From assembly GCF_000003815.2 (NCBI RefSeq), contig NC_049994.1:4213787-4277786 (forward strand): a DNA stretch of 64,000 nt, written 5' to 3'. Source of the stretch: Branchiostoma floridae (Eukaryota; Chordata; Leptocardii; Amphioxiformes; Branchiostomatidae). The notes under the pieces are model-generated. The model worked only from the letters and a program-made list of their open reading frames with translations. It was not told where the DNA came from and ran no database searches. Positions 1 through 12,089 of this stretch are shown here, piece after piece. The position numbers and the translations under genes were made by a program. Position 1 is the first letter of the stretch. The number at the start of each line of letters is the position of its first letter.

Positions 1-377
1 GTGTTTGAGCGTTGTTCACGCGTGAGCCTGAAAACCGTAAAAGTGAGGTAAGGAGAAGAGGTATCGGGTAGAGGAAGAAGAAAGGGAGACCAAAACAAAG
101 AGGGTAACGAAGCAAAGGGTACAAAAAGCAATAGAAAACATAGGATTGGCAGGAGAAACGAAACGAATGAGTGGCAGATGACAGCTAAGCAAGGACAGAA
201 GTCTGCACGAGAAACCATGGTTGGAAGAACAGAAAGTCAGACAGTTGAGAAAATGTCCAAGACTTTTGAAAGACAGGACAGGGAAACAGCAAAGAGCCGT
301 AGACAGTCAATAAGAAGAAGGATGAACAAGTGGAGTAACGTAGAAGGTCAGATAGAGCCGAGTCTTAGGGATAGATG
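1..377. other. Purine-rich unique leader
   Basis: No gene is recognised. The plus strand is strongly A/G-biased and merges into the minisatellite at about 378. The short open frame at 178-378 is a by-product of this bias (Arg, Lys, Glu and Gln rich) and has no recognisable domain. Confidence 0.5.
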
Positions 378-1210
378 AGAAAGAGGTGAGCAAGTCAGAG
401 AGAGGTAAGTCAGTAAGAGATGAGCAAGTCAGACAAGGGTGAGCAAGTCAGACAGAGATGAGCAAGTCAGAAAGAGGTGAGCAAGTCAGAATGAGGTGAG
501 CAAGTCAGACAAGGGTGAGCAAGTCAGAAAGAGGTGAGCAAGTCAGAAAGAACTGAGCGAGTCGGAAAGAGGTGAGCAAGTCAGAAAGAACAGACCAAGT
601 CTGAAAGAGGTGAGCAAGTCAGAGAGGGGTAAACAAGTCAAAAAGGGTGAGCAAATCAGAAATAACTGAGTAAGTCAGAAAGAACGGAGCAAGTCAGAAA
701 GAACGGAGCAAGTCAGAAAGAACGGAGCAAGTCAGAAAGAACGGAGCAAGTCAGAAAGAACGGAGCAAGTCAGAAAGAACGGAGCAAGTCAGAAAGAGTT
801 CAGCAAGAAAAAAAGAGGAGCAAGTCAGAAAGAGGTGAGCAAGTCAGAAAGGACTAAGCAAGTAAGAAAGAGCTGATGAGAGTCAGAAAGATCGGAGCAA
901 GTCAGAAGTGAGTGAATGAAAAGAGGTGAGGAAGTCAGACAGAAAGAGCTCATCCGGAGGGACAGACAGGAAATAAGTGAACAGGTCAGAAAGAGTTGAG
1001 CAAGTGAGACAGGGGTGATCAAGTCAGAAAGAGGTGAGGAAGTCAAAAAGAGATGAGGAAGTCAAAAAGAGGTGAGGAAGTCAGAGAGAGCTGAGTAAGT
1101 CAGAAATAGGTGACCAAGTCAGAAAGAGCTGATGCATAGGGACAGATCCGAAAGAGGTGAGTAAGTCAGAAAAGGTGGGAAAATTAGGAAAAGCTGAATA
1201 GTAGTAAGAG
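378..1210. repeat. 19-bp purine minisatellite (array A)
   Basis: Imperfect tandem repeats of a 19-bp unit, GTCAGAAAGAGGTGAGCAA, run from about 378 to 1210. Between about 670 and 800 a variant with AACGGAGC in place of AGGTGAGC is repeated about six times almost without change, so it is the most recently amplified part. From about 820 to 1200 copies are more diverged and interrupted. Opposite-strand open frames here (825-1046, 1081-1263) are Ser/Leu/Phe-rich translations of the repeat and are not genes. Confidence 0.93.
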
Positions 1211-2250
1211 ATATAAAAGAACCGAGGTGTCAGAGAAAGGTGAGCAGTAGGAGGAGAAGTCAAAAAGATATGAGCAGTAGAGGGGGAGAAGTCAGAGAAA
1301 GGTGAGCAGAAGGAAGCAGAGGAGAAGTCAGAAAGAGGTGAGCAGTAAGAAGGGAGAAGTCAAAGATAGGGAGAAGTCAGAGGTGAGCAGTAGGAAGGGA
1401 GAAGTCAGAGGTGAGCAGTACGAGGGGAGAAGTCAGATAGAGGTGAGCGGTAGGAGGGGAAAAAGTCAGAAAGAGGTGAGCGGTAGGACGAGATGAGAGG
1501 TGAAAAAGAGGCGAGCAGTAGGAGGGGAGAAGTCAGAAAGAGGGGAGCAGTAGAAGGAGGTGAGAAGTAAGAGAGAGGTGAGCAGTAGGACGAGATAAGA
1601 AATCAGAACGTGGTGAGCAGTAGGAGGAGAGAAGTCAAAGAGAGGTGAGCAGTAGGAAGGGAGAAGTCAGAAAGAGGTGAGCAGAAAGAGTAGAGAAGTC
1701 AGAAAGAGGTGAGCAGTAAGAGTAGAGAAGTCAGAAAAGGGTGAACAGAAGAAAGGGAGAAGTCAGAAGGAGGTGAGCAGTAGGAGTGGAGAAGTCAGAA
1801 GGAGGTGAGTAATAGGAGGGGAGAAGTCAGAAAGAGGTGAGTAGTAGGAAGGTAGAAGTCAGAAAGAGGTGAGCAGTAGGAGGGGAGAAGTCAGAAAGAG
1901 GTGAGCAGTAAGAGTGGAGAAGTCAGACAAAAGTGAGCAGTAGGAAGGGTGAAGTCAAAGAGAGGTGAGCAGTAGAAGAGGAGAAGTCAGAAATGTGAGC
2001 AGTAAGAGGGGAGAAGTCAGACTGAGGTGAGCAGTAGAAGGGAGGGGTCAGAAACCTGAGCGGTAGGACGAGATGAGAAGTCAGGAAGAGGTGAGCGTAA
2101 GAGAAGATAAGGATTCAAAGAGAGGTGAGCAGTAGGTCGAGGTGAGAATTCATAAATCAAAGATGAGCAGTATTAGGAGGAGAGCAAAGTCAGATAGAGT
2201 CGAGGAGTAGTATCAGATGATAGTACACGACAGAAAGAGGTGAACAATTT
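1211..2250. repeat. 32-bp purine minisatellite (array B)
   Basis: About 28-30 imperfect copies of a 32-bp unit. The unit is the first 18 bases of the 19-bp unit of the preceding array (GTCAGAAAGAGGTGAGCA), then an extra GTAGGAGGGGAGA, then A. The longer unit therefore looks like the shorter one with a 13-bp insertion that was then amplified. Decay increases after about 2100. The plus-strand frame at 1302-1496 is repeat-encoded. Confidence 0.92.
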
Positions 2251-3720
2251 GCAATAAGAGAAGACAGAGTCAAGAAGAAAGTATGTAAAGATGGAGGTTA
2301 AGTGATACAGTCTAACAGCTAGGAGCAAGAGGCGAATAAGAGAGTAGACATAAGTAGGACAGAATTAGAAAAAGAAAAATAGAACAATTGTAGGAGTACT
2401 AGTAGTTTCAGAAATAGAGGAAAGGAGTTTCAGTTTATTTGTTTCAAACCATTCCATACATGTATGATGCAAGGAGAAATAAACATGTTCTTGGATTAGT
2501 TTAAAGAACTTAGGGCAATGGTAAAACTTATGGAAGGTCACTACATGGCTCTTCCCATGATCAAATCAACTTTAAATGTTTGTGATATTGAAAGAAAAAG
2601 ATAGGAATTGAAATGCATTGGTGCAACAAAACGCTGGGAACCAATGTGGTCTATGCAAGTCATATGCAAGAGCATTCTCAATATCACATGAACATGGTAC
2701 GTTGTTGAGAGAGAGGACAGCCATGTTAAATAAACTAAGCAGCAGAGTGCAGGGGTGGTCCAATCAAATAAGGACACGTAGAGATTAGAACACATGACGT
2801 CAGACTTGCAGTACATGTGCTATGCTCCAGGTGGCATACATGAACAGACGACTGGGTTGAGGAAACCGACAGCATTGATACCATGACTGAGATATCTTTA
2901 AAAGAGTATGAATAACAAACTTTGCTTAAATATTAAGTTAGGTTTAGTCAAATCTGTATTAAGATAGAGGAAGAAGGTTTGAAAATATTAGAAGGGTCCA
3001 CTCCAAAGACGAGAAAGAAAAGAAAGACTTAGGTGTTTAAGAAATCAGAAATTAAAGGGAGAGACAGCTGCAAAGCAAAGTATAATCACTAGAGCGGCGC
3101 TCTTCATCGGTTTTGCAGAAAAGTCGGTGTAACAGTAGGTAAGGTCTGGACAGACAGAAAAGTAGTATGGAGTGAGACAGTAAAGGGAAGTATGCAGGTG
3201 GAGATGTAGAGCACACAATGAAGGCAGAGAGAAAGAGAGAGAGAAATGGCGGGAAATAGACACAGCGACACAGAGATGTTGAAGAGATTCGCACAGAGAT
3301 GAGAAGGGAAGCGGAAAGACTGGTAAAGTAATCACTAGAGCCTTCTTGGCCCTTCATTCAAGAAATACGCCAAACACCAGAGTGAATAGCAAGAGGAAAG
3401 AGAGAGAAGACGCAGGAAAGAACACGAGTTGACCTTGAGGAAAAGTCGCGAGGAAAACAGACAACGGAAGTACAAGGAATGCTGGGAGAATGTCTGGTAC
3501 ACTGTGGCCGGAAGAAGCAAAGCATGGTGGGACTCATGAAAAGGGTGCCGGGAAAATTTTCGTAAGATGTATTTCTTGGATCGGGATTGGGATAGAAATG
3601 ACAATGGTCTTCATTGTACATGCTGGTAGCTCGCTGGCGGTAGCTTTTGAAATTTCAGAGGAAGAGTGCGTCATGCTTGAAGTGATAATAGTAGTGAGAA
3701 TGTAGAGTGGTAGTTGTTAC
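2251..3720. other. Purine-biased non-coding flank
   Basis: No gene is recognised. The A/G bias of the plus strand continues past the minisatellite, with GAGA-type runs at about 3220-3250, and fades near 3.7 kb. Overlapping minus-strand frames at 3045-3621 are Ser/Phe/Leu/Cys-rich low-complexity translations of the purine strand, so I do not call them genes. Confidence 0.5.
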
Positions 3721-6700
3721 ATGAGATGAGACGAAAGGGTACAGTGCTAACGGTTGCTAAGGAGTGCATGAAGAGAACGTGCTCTATCCCTCTCCACTAG
3801 GGAGAGAAGACAGTGTGCACGATTGGTGACTCTAAACTACGGGGAGTGCTGTGCTCTAGACCTACATGAATGCTAAATTGCGTTAGGTACAGGTAAACAC
3901 ACAGTGTTGGTAAGTTTGTAACAGTGCAGAATGCAATCTAAAGTGAAACACACTACGCACGTTTAGCCTTACCATGGCTGTGAACATAGATGGTGGTACG
4001 TGTATTGTTTTACATACAGGATATGTTAAATGAAGGGATGAGTTCATATCACAATGATATTAGTATGTGACGTCATTGTACGTAATATCCGTCATCAGAG
4101 ACATGGGTATCAGGTCTACATTTAGAATATATATTCATATATGAATCGGTGAGGCACATTGTTGTTATCTTTGTTGTAAACATGACAATTATAAGCATCA
4201 TGGTGAAATGGTGGTCAAAAATAAATCACAAACAAGTCGACATGAAAGAAACAAGTAACTGATAACAAACAAAATCAGCAGAGAGAAAACAGAAGGATAC
4301 AGGGAAACATTGGAGACAGAAGTGGTGGTGGGAATATATAAGAGAAGATGGGGTATAGCGGAAGATTGGGGAGGGGGAGAAAGAGAGGTAACTTGTCAAT
4401 AGCTCTCGTCATAGATCACGCGAGAGTCACGTGATCTTGGAGCTGACAAGTTCTAATCATCGGGTATACCGTCAGCTTCACTTAGCCTAAAGATTGCAAA
4501 TTATTTCGACTATATCAGACAGACATGCAGCTTCAAGTTCAACTGCTATTTATAGATGCTATGGAATGTGTTGGTGACTGTTACGCCACCAGCACTGCGA
4601 CTAAATATGCATTCCTGAAACATTACTCATATTTTGGATTAAAATGATTGCGCTTAGCAAGGACGCTATATAAAGCCCTTGGGCTTAGCTACAGAAAACA
4701 TTGCATTTTACAAAAAAAACATGGCTAGGCCCAAGAATTAAATAATATTAGTGAATAAAATCAACTGTCTATATCTAGTTAGTCAATCATAAAAAATTGT
4801 ATACATTTTAGTCATCAGGCCAGTTGATATATTATTGGCTCTAATTTGACCTTTCGTCAAAAGTCGTTCACCACAGATGTGATTATCACTGTTTATTCAG
4901 ACGTGTGTGCTGAACCATATATCGGATGGCACGGCCCCATGGACGGGGTGCTAACAGCAGTGTGACCGAGTGTCCCCTCTGTCTGTGTCCGTCGCGGATC
5001 ACGCGGTTAGATTAACCACGGGCACGCCTTCACCCCAGGACGTCTGGTATCATACGGACTGTCCGTTCTGTCACTGTCTTGTTAAATAAGTGTTTCTAGT
5101 ATCTCTTTAGTATATCATTGATGTACTTGCTTTTTCATGTATTGAGGTCACTGTAATGCTGAGGTACTTGTCAGAACAAGGACACATTCTGTAACCAGTC
5201 TGCGCGATGCTAGGGCAAACGGCAACTTCGGACAAAACGACCGGTTAAAACTGCCACCTTGCGACTTTTGTGACTTCTGCCGCACAAACATGAGTGCCAC
5301 TCAAATCCCACTGTCAAGATCTAGATATCCATAAAAGCCGAATCCTTTCCTGAAAAATGCACAACGTCTGCGTTATTGTGAACCTTTTTGCGGTCCGGTG
5401 ACTGACAGAAATTGATGTGCTATGCCATACGGGCCTTTCCTTACTAATTTGTGAGGTCGCCCTTTGTGTTTCTGCCCCGGGACAGTTGTCCCGCCTCTGG
5501 GACCCTGGGACCGGAGAGATTTGATTGGTTTAATCTCGAGATCTTACTCTGCACCTGTCACATTCGCCACTAACGATCCGTTAACTATATTTAGTAATAT
5601 CTGACTCCTCTAGACACATGGCGAGCTCGTCTCCTAATTTTAGACCCCCGTCCTTGCCTGAAAACACTGCGTAATCGGTTAGGACGAATTCCATTCCAAA
5701 ACAGATGTCACCACAAGCGATAGATCATACCACATGATACAAGCAAGGGCAGACTCCGCTAATTTGATTAATTCTATCCAATCAGATTCAACAGATGGCG
5801 AGGCGTGTATACGTCATAAACCTTCCTCCGCCACAGTATTAATGCATTCATGTATTCCATTCAATTTGGCTCTGCTTGTACTTACCCGATACTTTCATAT
5901 ACAATAGTTATTCACGCTTCCGTGCTCACAAAAACAGAAACATCAATCACAAAGCACTCACTTCCAATGCCGCGCCATCGGCTTTATCGTAGAACGAATG
6001 GCACAAAGTCCTTTAAACCCCCTCGCATAATACAAGATGCATGTGTTGAGCAGGAAATACATTAGGAGACTAGGGAAAGAATTTTCTGATTCTGCGATGA
6101 AGGACGACGTATAGCGGGCTGGATAAGCTACCCGCTGGCCACCGGTAGTTATCGTTTGCCGAAATCAATGAAGACTTGGCGGGAAGTATCCCGAAACGGC
6201 GCTCTAAAACCCGGTAGCGGGGCGCAGCGCCAGTATCGCCGCCTCTAATAGCTCCCCTCGCCCTGGGATCCAATCCACGGAGTTCTATAGCATTACCAAC
6301 TAATCCCCCCCTTCAGGTGCAAGTGACGTGGAAGGCGGTAAGAACGCCATTTCGACGGTTTCGCACCCTATAATATGTTGCTTGTAAATGGGAAGGTGAC
6401 ACTTGTCCAATCCCTTGATGGAGGAGCAACGCGTAGCGCCCTTGGCGAGGATTTACCAAACAGACTACTCTCAGTAGTTGTCTCTCTCTCAGAAGTTAGG
6501 AAATTAAAATCAACTCGGAACCCCGGTGAGAGTTCTTCCGTTTTATTACAGAGATTTGGATCCGCGAGGGAACGTAATTTACGTGTAGATAGGAATACGC
6601 TTCCATTTTATGGATTTCGAAATTCAACGGAAATGTTCTGCTTCCTCAATTGCATGAAGAAAAGGGACCTTTATGCATGGTTTAAGGTATGCTTAAAGAC

Positions 6701-8620
6701 TGTATTTTGTACAGCGCTGCGAAAGAGTATACGTATTGTGAGATGCTAAAGACCTTGAGAGGAATTTCTTGGAGCAAATTGTGTTTAGTCTCTAACGTAA
6801 TTAATTTGTCTGGTGGCTATTTTGGTCATCAAGAGGGAATTTTCGGTCGAAATAATCGATTACACTTCATTACCACAAAAGTGATTAGTGACTGTAAAAC
6901 TTTGTGATCAATCAAAACTAATTGCGTATCCTTGGCAAAAACATTCAAACGTGACAAATTGATGACTTTTCATTAAATTCTACCCTGTAAACTTTCTGAT
7001 TGTGACTTTGTGTAATCTGCGTACACCTAGCAGATTATTGATTGTCTGCAGATTCGATATCTTTTCTGCCACAATTATTGGCCAAAGCATTATTAATGAA
7101 TTACCGTACAATCGAGAATTTCTTCCGTGTTTTTGATATCAACATATACCCTATTGCAATAGTTTTTGAAAGCGAATTGAATATGCCATACGTGTATCAT
7201 AAACCTAGGAACTTCTATCAACATCAGAAAACGAAGAGCGTACCGTCGGCCTCGCTTCCATTCTACATCCGGGTAACTTCATGATGATGATGATGGTAGG
7301 CCCTCAAGCTCAGACGCCATTTTCTTTCCCTTGTCCTCTCGCAAAGTCAGGCCCGCATGGATCACTCCATATTCCTCTATCTGTAAAACACAATAATACA
7401 ATACACATTTTATAAATCAACCTACAATGGAAACGAATATGTACAACTGGCAAGAAATATTACGATATGACTGGGGATATGACAAGCATTTGATTACACT
7501 ATGTGCCATTATTGGATTAGATTTTGCTTCGCATCAGTTAACGTTGCATCATATCTTTGGAATGATCAACGGCTTTTTATTTTCCAACATTAATGACAGA
7601 GGGTCTGGTATCTACATGCGTGGCAATATGATTTTGATAACAATGTTATTGACCTTGAAATAATGATATAAACCTTACATGTACACGGATATGAATTTAC
7701 ATGTAATGTGGTGAGACCAAGGAGGTTGAAAAAACTTGGTGAGACTATTTGTTACCATAGTGATACAGTGGTTTGATTGAATCTACCCATGATTTGGGGT
7801 TATTAAAACGGGGAAAGAACAACCTAGAATATGATGTTTATTTGCACAATCATGCCCGAGGGCTAATTACACGTATTGTCTCAAAGTAATTAAAGTATAT
7901 AACACTAATTCCCAATCATATATAAGGTATTACGTTTACTATCGTGGGGGTTTTGACTTATCATCTTTCAAGGCAGTGGTTAATGTCCTACGTTCTGCAA
8001 AATAAGTGGGTTTTGTGATTTTGATAAAAACGTACTAGACTTTTGGTGATCTTTTCAATGGCAAAAGCTCGGCGAAATTGTGGCAAAAGCTTGAAATAAT
8101 TTGCCTTTTCGGTCTCGCAGTGAGGCCATTGACTGATAAAATGTATTTCAGTTATGTTCCGTGCATGGACCATTGGTTGGCGCAGCCACACCATATTTCA
8201 CTAGGCCCTAATAGTGAACTACTGATACAGAGAGATAAAATGTGCGCCAGAAATGCATACCGTATGCAGGAAACTGTGCCAACTGACAATACCAGATGTA
8301 GTTGTTTATTGCGTTGTTCAACTAAATCGGAACAATTCCCGATAGATTTTTCAGAATCCGTTTACGTGGTCTACAGTGAGCCAATTAAGCTTCCACAGTC
8401 TTTGATAGAAAACAGTTATAAAGTGTTTCAAAGATGTGTGATTCTAGATTTATCTACATGCACCCAAAATCACTCATGACTTCCTCACTTATCCTGTTTC
8501 AAGGTCTACCACTAAAACACCCCATGCATTCTCTAAGAGAGCTACAAGATGGCCCAAACTTATGTAACTTTTTCCCAAGCACATGTACAAGGACTATCTA
8601 GCATTCAAAAATAGCTTGTC
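3721..8620. other. Gene desert, nothing recognised
   Basis: No domain, RNA gene or clear transposon was recognised. Open frames up to 133 codons (6375-6749, 8078-8479) show no family resemblance, no strong start context and no flanking splice pattern that I trust. A short GATGATGATGATG run lies near 7283. Confidence 0.4.
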
Positions 8621-8627
8621 CAAAATA

Positions 8628-8676
8628 TGAGATTTCAAAACCGGAAGTTCTGCGATTTCAAAACCGGAAGTTCTGC
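8628..8676. repeat. 23-bp direct duplication with ETS-like cores
   Basis: A 23-bp block with core CAAAACCGGAAGTTCTGC occurs twice head to tail at about 8630-8675. Each copy contains ACCGGAAGT, the textbook ETS-family binding core. A third, partial ACCGGAA follows at about 8681. No gene start is recognisable nearby, so a regulatory role is only a possibility. Confidence 0.6.
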
Positions 8677-9221
8677 GACAGTACCGGAAACTGTCGGAGG
8701 AGGGGGGGGGCGGTTTGGCTCAAAATCAAAACATTTCTTTGATAGAACATAATCACATACAATTCATCCATACCTTTTTTTTCAGTTATGCCTCCAAACC
8801 GCAAATTAAATGCATATAAACATTGCTGCCTACATAATGACATACATGCAAACGCTACAAAAAATAACTTTCTTGGCAAATGTATGAAATACTAGGTATA
8901 CAAGGTCCACAGAACGCGAACGTAATTGTCACGGTTTTTATGCGCACAAGCATCGCTACCTTCGCAAAAACCCCAATACAAGTAATGCCAAGGCCGAACC
9001 AATATAACGTTACGTGTATAACGTTGGATATATATGACAGTGAGTTATCTGAGCATGCTGTTCACGCGTGCTGTATGCTTTTATAGTCATTTCTGGTTCA
9101 ACATCCGATTTTTCAGAAGATGCGATTTAACACTTAGCGTTGAATTCAAATTGTGAAATCTGGAGCAGCACTTAGTGGTGAGAACGTCTTTTGATGATCA
9201 AGATATGTAATGATATTACAT

Positions 9222-9440
9222 ATCTTATACCTTTATCCACGGGGTAACCTACATCCAATGTATCTAAAAACATGGGATATCAAATGTACAGACGGTTGTT
9301 AATTTTAAACAGCAAAATATTTTTCTATTGTCATATATTGAAAATATTGACATTTGAAACCACCGTCTTGAGGATAACCTTAAAACCCGGTTTTTAAATA
9401 CATCGGATATAAGTTATCCAACGGATAAAGGTGAACTAGC
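9222..9440. mobile_element. MITE with CTAGTTCACCTTTATCC-type termini (copy 1)
   Basis: The left end reads ACCTTTATCCACGGGGTAAC. The right end is its inverted complement, ending GGATAAAGGTGAACTAG, with about 40 bp of imperfect terminal inverted repeat and about 130 bp between. It has the same termini as the element at 23934-24137, which makes this a dispersed non-autonomous DNA transposon family. There is no coding capacity. The superfamily is not assigned because I could not read a clean target duplication. Confidence 0.75.
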
Positions 9441-9722
9441 GTTATCTTTGACACGATTTTATCTCTGCCGTCCAAAATACAACTATAACCATAAAAACTC
9501 ACGCTTACAGACTGTATAAACTGTGTAGTCCGGAAAAACGTTGCAGAATAAGACTGTTTTTAAATACAACGGATTTAGGTTATCCCACGGATAAAGGTGA
9601 ACTAGCGTTATCTTTGCCATGATTTTTATCTCGGCTGTCCAAAAATACAAAAATAGCCTTCAAAACTCACGCTCTAAGACACCAACTCTGTAGTCCGGAA
9701 AAAGCGTTACGGAAAAACACTG
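9391..9722. repeat. 166-bp tandem duplication overlapping a MITE end
   Basis: Two direct copies with a period of about 166 bp, the first starting with TTTTTAAATACATCGG at 9391 and the second at 9557. The unit holds the right terminus of the MITE at 9222-9440 plus about 110 bp of flank, including TGTAGTCCGGAAAAA. The duplication post-dates the insertion. Confidence 0.8.
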
Positions 9723-11637
9723 TTCAACACGGCGCATCTAATACAACGCACATCTTTCATTGATCAATGCTGGTTCCGCATAGAGAGGCCAATATTCCGT
9801 GATCTGTAAGCAGCTGGTATTAGTTCGCTCCAACAGTGATATCACACAGGAGCTGACCCGGCACAGGGTCAGGACATTCACCGCTGAGGGAGGCATGTCG
9901 TCGGGAATAACTGTCAATCATTGAGATTCACCGGGCGTACATGAAAGTCCGCATGGAAAATCGTTAGAGCCGGCATCTTTGAACGCTAGTTGTAGATACA
10001 CTGTGTTACACGATCTCTCACTGTTATTGGCTTATTGGGCCTACCAAGTGGAAGAAATAATTAGATATTGACAGTCATGGAAATTTGTGGCTATAGAAGT
10101 TCTTTTCAAAACCAGTCTCTCTCTTGCTTTGTGTTTGCTCATGTTTCAGGAATTTTCAAAATGCATTTGACTTGTTCCAGCTGTATAGAGAACAGAACAG
10201 AACATAAAAGTTGACGAGTTACCTGTACACACTGTACTATACTCTTATAAACGACCACTTCCCGACCTTGTTCAACTTTTAAATATGACCGACCAGGATC
10301 TTTGCTTATATTTTTGTTTTCATTGAATGTGTGTGTACATCTATTTTTATAATCATATATATAAGATCTGTCCGGGTTTCACATGTTTTAACTGTACAGA
10401 ATATGCAATTCAGCCCTTGGGCTGCGAAATGCTCTTGAATAAAAACATTATTGTATAGCACAGAATAGGACTGAAAACCGCATATCTTTCCGACTCAATA
10501 CCTGCCAATCTCACCAAAACCCCCTCCACCATCCCTAGATCTTCTGATCTCTGATTTCCCTTCAAGAGCCTCTGCACGTCTTTCAAAAGGCCCACTCGTG
10601 TACACCTTAATGTCTAAAGGCCTCTTATGGATTCTTTTTGGCAGGTGCTTAAATGCCAAGCGCTTCTTCACTTTCGCAAACTTTATATTAAACCGGGACA
10701 TCACGTTCTTCAGAGTTTGGCAGATTTTCCATTAAGACGAATCGATCTTTGCAAGGAGGGAAGATTTATTATCTTGTCTACGTACCTGGAAAAGTTATTG
10801 AATACAAAGAATTCTGTAGAATTGAGGTAACGTGAGGTAACGTGAAAGATATTAACCCCGTAGGAATATACCACTGTGTTAAAGGCACTGTAAATGAATG
10901 TCGTCATTGCATCTAATACTCCAAGCGATTCATCATTAGATATAGAGGGAAGTTGGCTCATTAACAGATTATAAATCACGCTCGAGATTAATGAAGATTA
11001 GTGAGACGTGGCCGGAGATTAAAACAGGGTTTAACCTTTTTGCCCTAACGGTCATATGACGACCTTTTAGATCGAACGTTGTTTATCATATAGACTACTA
11101 GTGTTGGTTATGCACATATTCGCAACCCTTGGGGACAGTTTCGATCTCTAAATATTTAAATCAAACAAAGTGCATGCATAATTACCTACGTGGGAAGAAA
11201 CGTATGGTAATCGTGAGGTATGTTTGTTTGTAGTCGTGTATGTCCACAGTTCTGGCATTTGAATGCTGGGTACGTCAGGGACACTACCAGAGGGTTACGT
11301 CATAGATTCCAGAATGCCCCCAGAAAGGTGACATGAAATGGAATTGTTCCAATAGAGTTTCATGCGTCTCATGTAGTTATTTAGTGGTAGTATACGTAAG
11401 ACATCTCAAAGATTATTGAATTTTGATACTAAGCGAATACAGCTTTCAGAAGTAAAACAAAACATTAAATGAAATGTAAATATCTTACATAGGTATCTCT
11501 TTCTTTCCAAAAATGGCATTTTTCGCCACATTTTAAGTACTTTGAATTGCTCACAACTAAAGTTCAATTAGCTTGGGGAAGCTTTCGAGACGAACTCTGT
11601 CTCTTTGTCAACTCGGAGGTCTCATCTAGGAGTTTCT
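9723..11637. other. No recognisable feature
   Basis: Unique AT-rich sequence with short open frames only (10410-10979 on both strands). None resembles a known family. Confidence 0.4.
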
Positions 11638-11675
11638 TTGTCACGTGACGTTTGATGGACATCGTCACGTGACAA
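11638..11675. promoter_or_regulatory. Perfect inverted pair of GTCACGTGAC E-boxes
   Basis: TTGTCACGTGACG at 11638-11650 and its exact reverse complement CGTCACGTGACAA at 11663-11675, separated by 12 bp. Each arm holds the 10-bp palindrome GTCACGTGAC, which matches the M-box/CLEAR-type site bound by MITF/TFE and USF-type bHLH-Zip factors. No gene start is recognisable within several kb, so function is inferred from the motif only. Confidence 0.5.
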
Positions 11676-12089
11676 CACACAGTTATACACAGGTCTCAGA
11701 TAGTGTTCTACTTTGAATTGGTTATTTCATAACTATCTACCGCTTGCACAATAAAGTACAATGATATATTCACAGAGTATAATATTAGCTAGTACTGTGT
11801 TACAACTAAACATTTTGATTTTCCCTAATATTTTCCGTAGTCTAGACGCGTAAAAACATCCGTGACACAGTCCAACCGGTGAAGCTTCCTGAGAAGATGG
11901 GGTTTCGCTCCCGTCTTTTATTTCCTTTCAGCCGACTATAGTGCTGATCTATAAGCCTAGTCACCCATTTCACCAGTAATCCAGCGAGAAATAGCGCGCC
12001 CCTTACTTAAAACAGTGGCGTATTACCATATAGAAAGCTTTAACAGCTTAACTCTTTGACATTTCAGACTCAACGTAAAATGCCTCACC

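Noticed and set aside
825-1263. Minus-strand Ser/Leu/Phe-rich frames
   Set aside because: They are translations of the purine minisatellite; the peptide repeats with the DNA unit and has no domain.
3045-3621. Overlapping minus-strand frames of 87-101 codons
   Set aside because: Two frames are open at once over purine-biased DNA, and composition explains them.
8078-8479. 133-codon plus frame
   Set aside because: No family resemblance, ordinary composition, and no start or splice context to support it.
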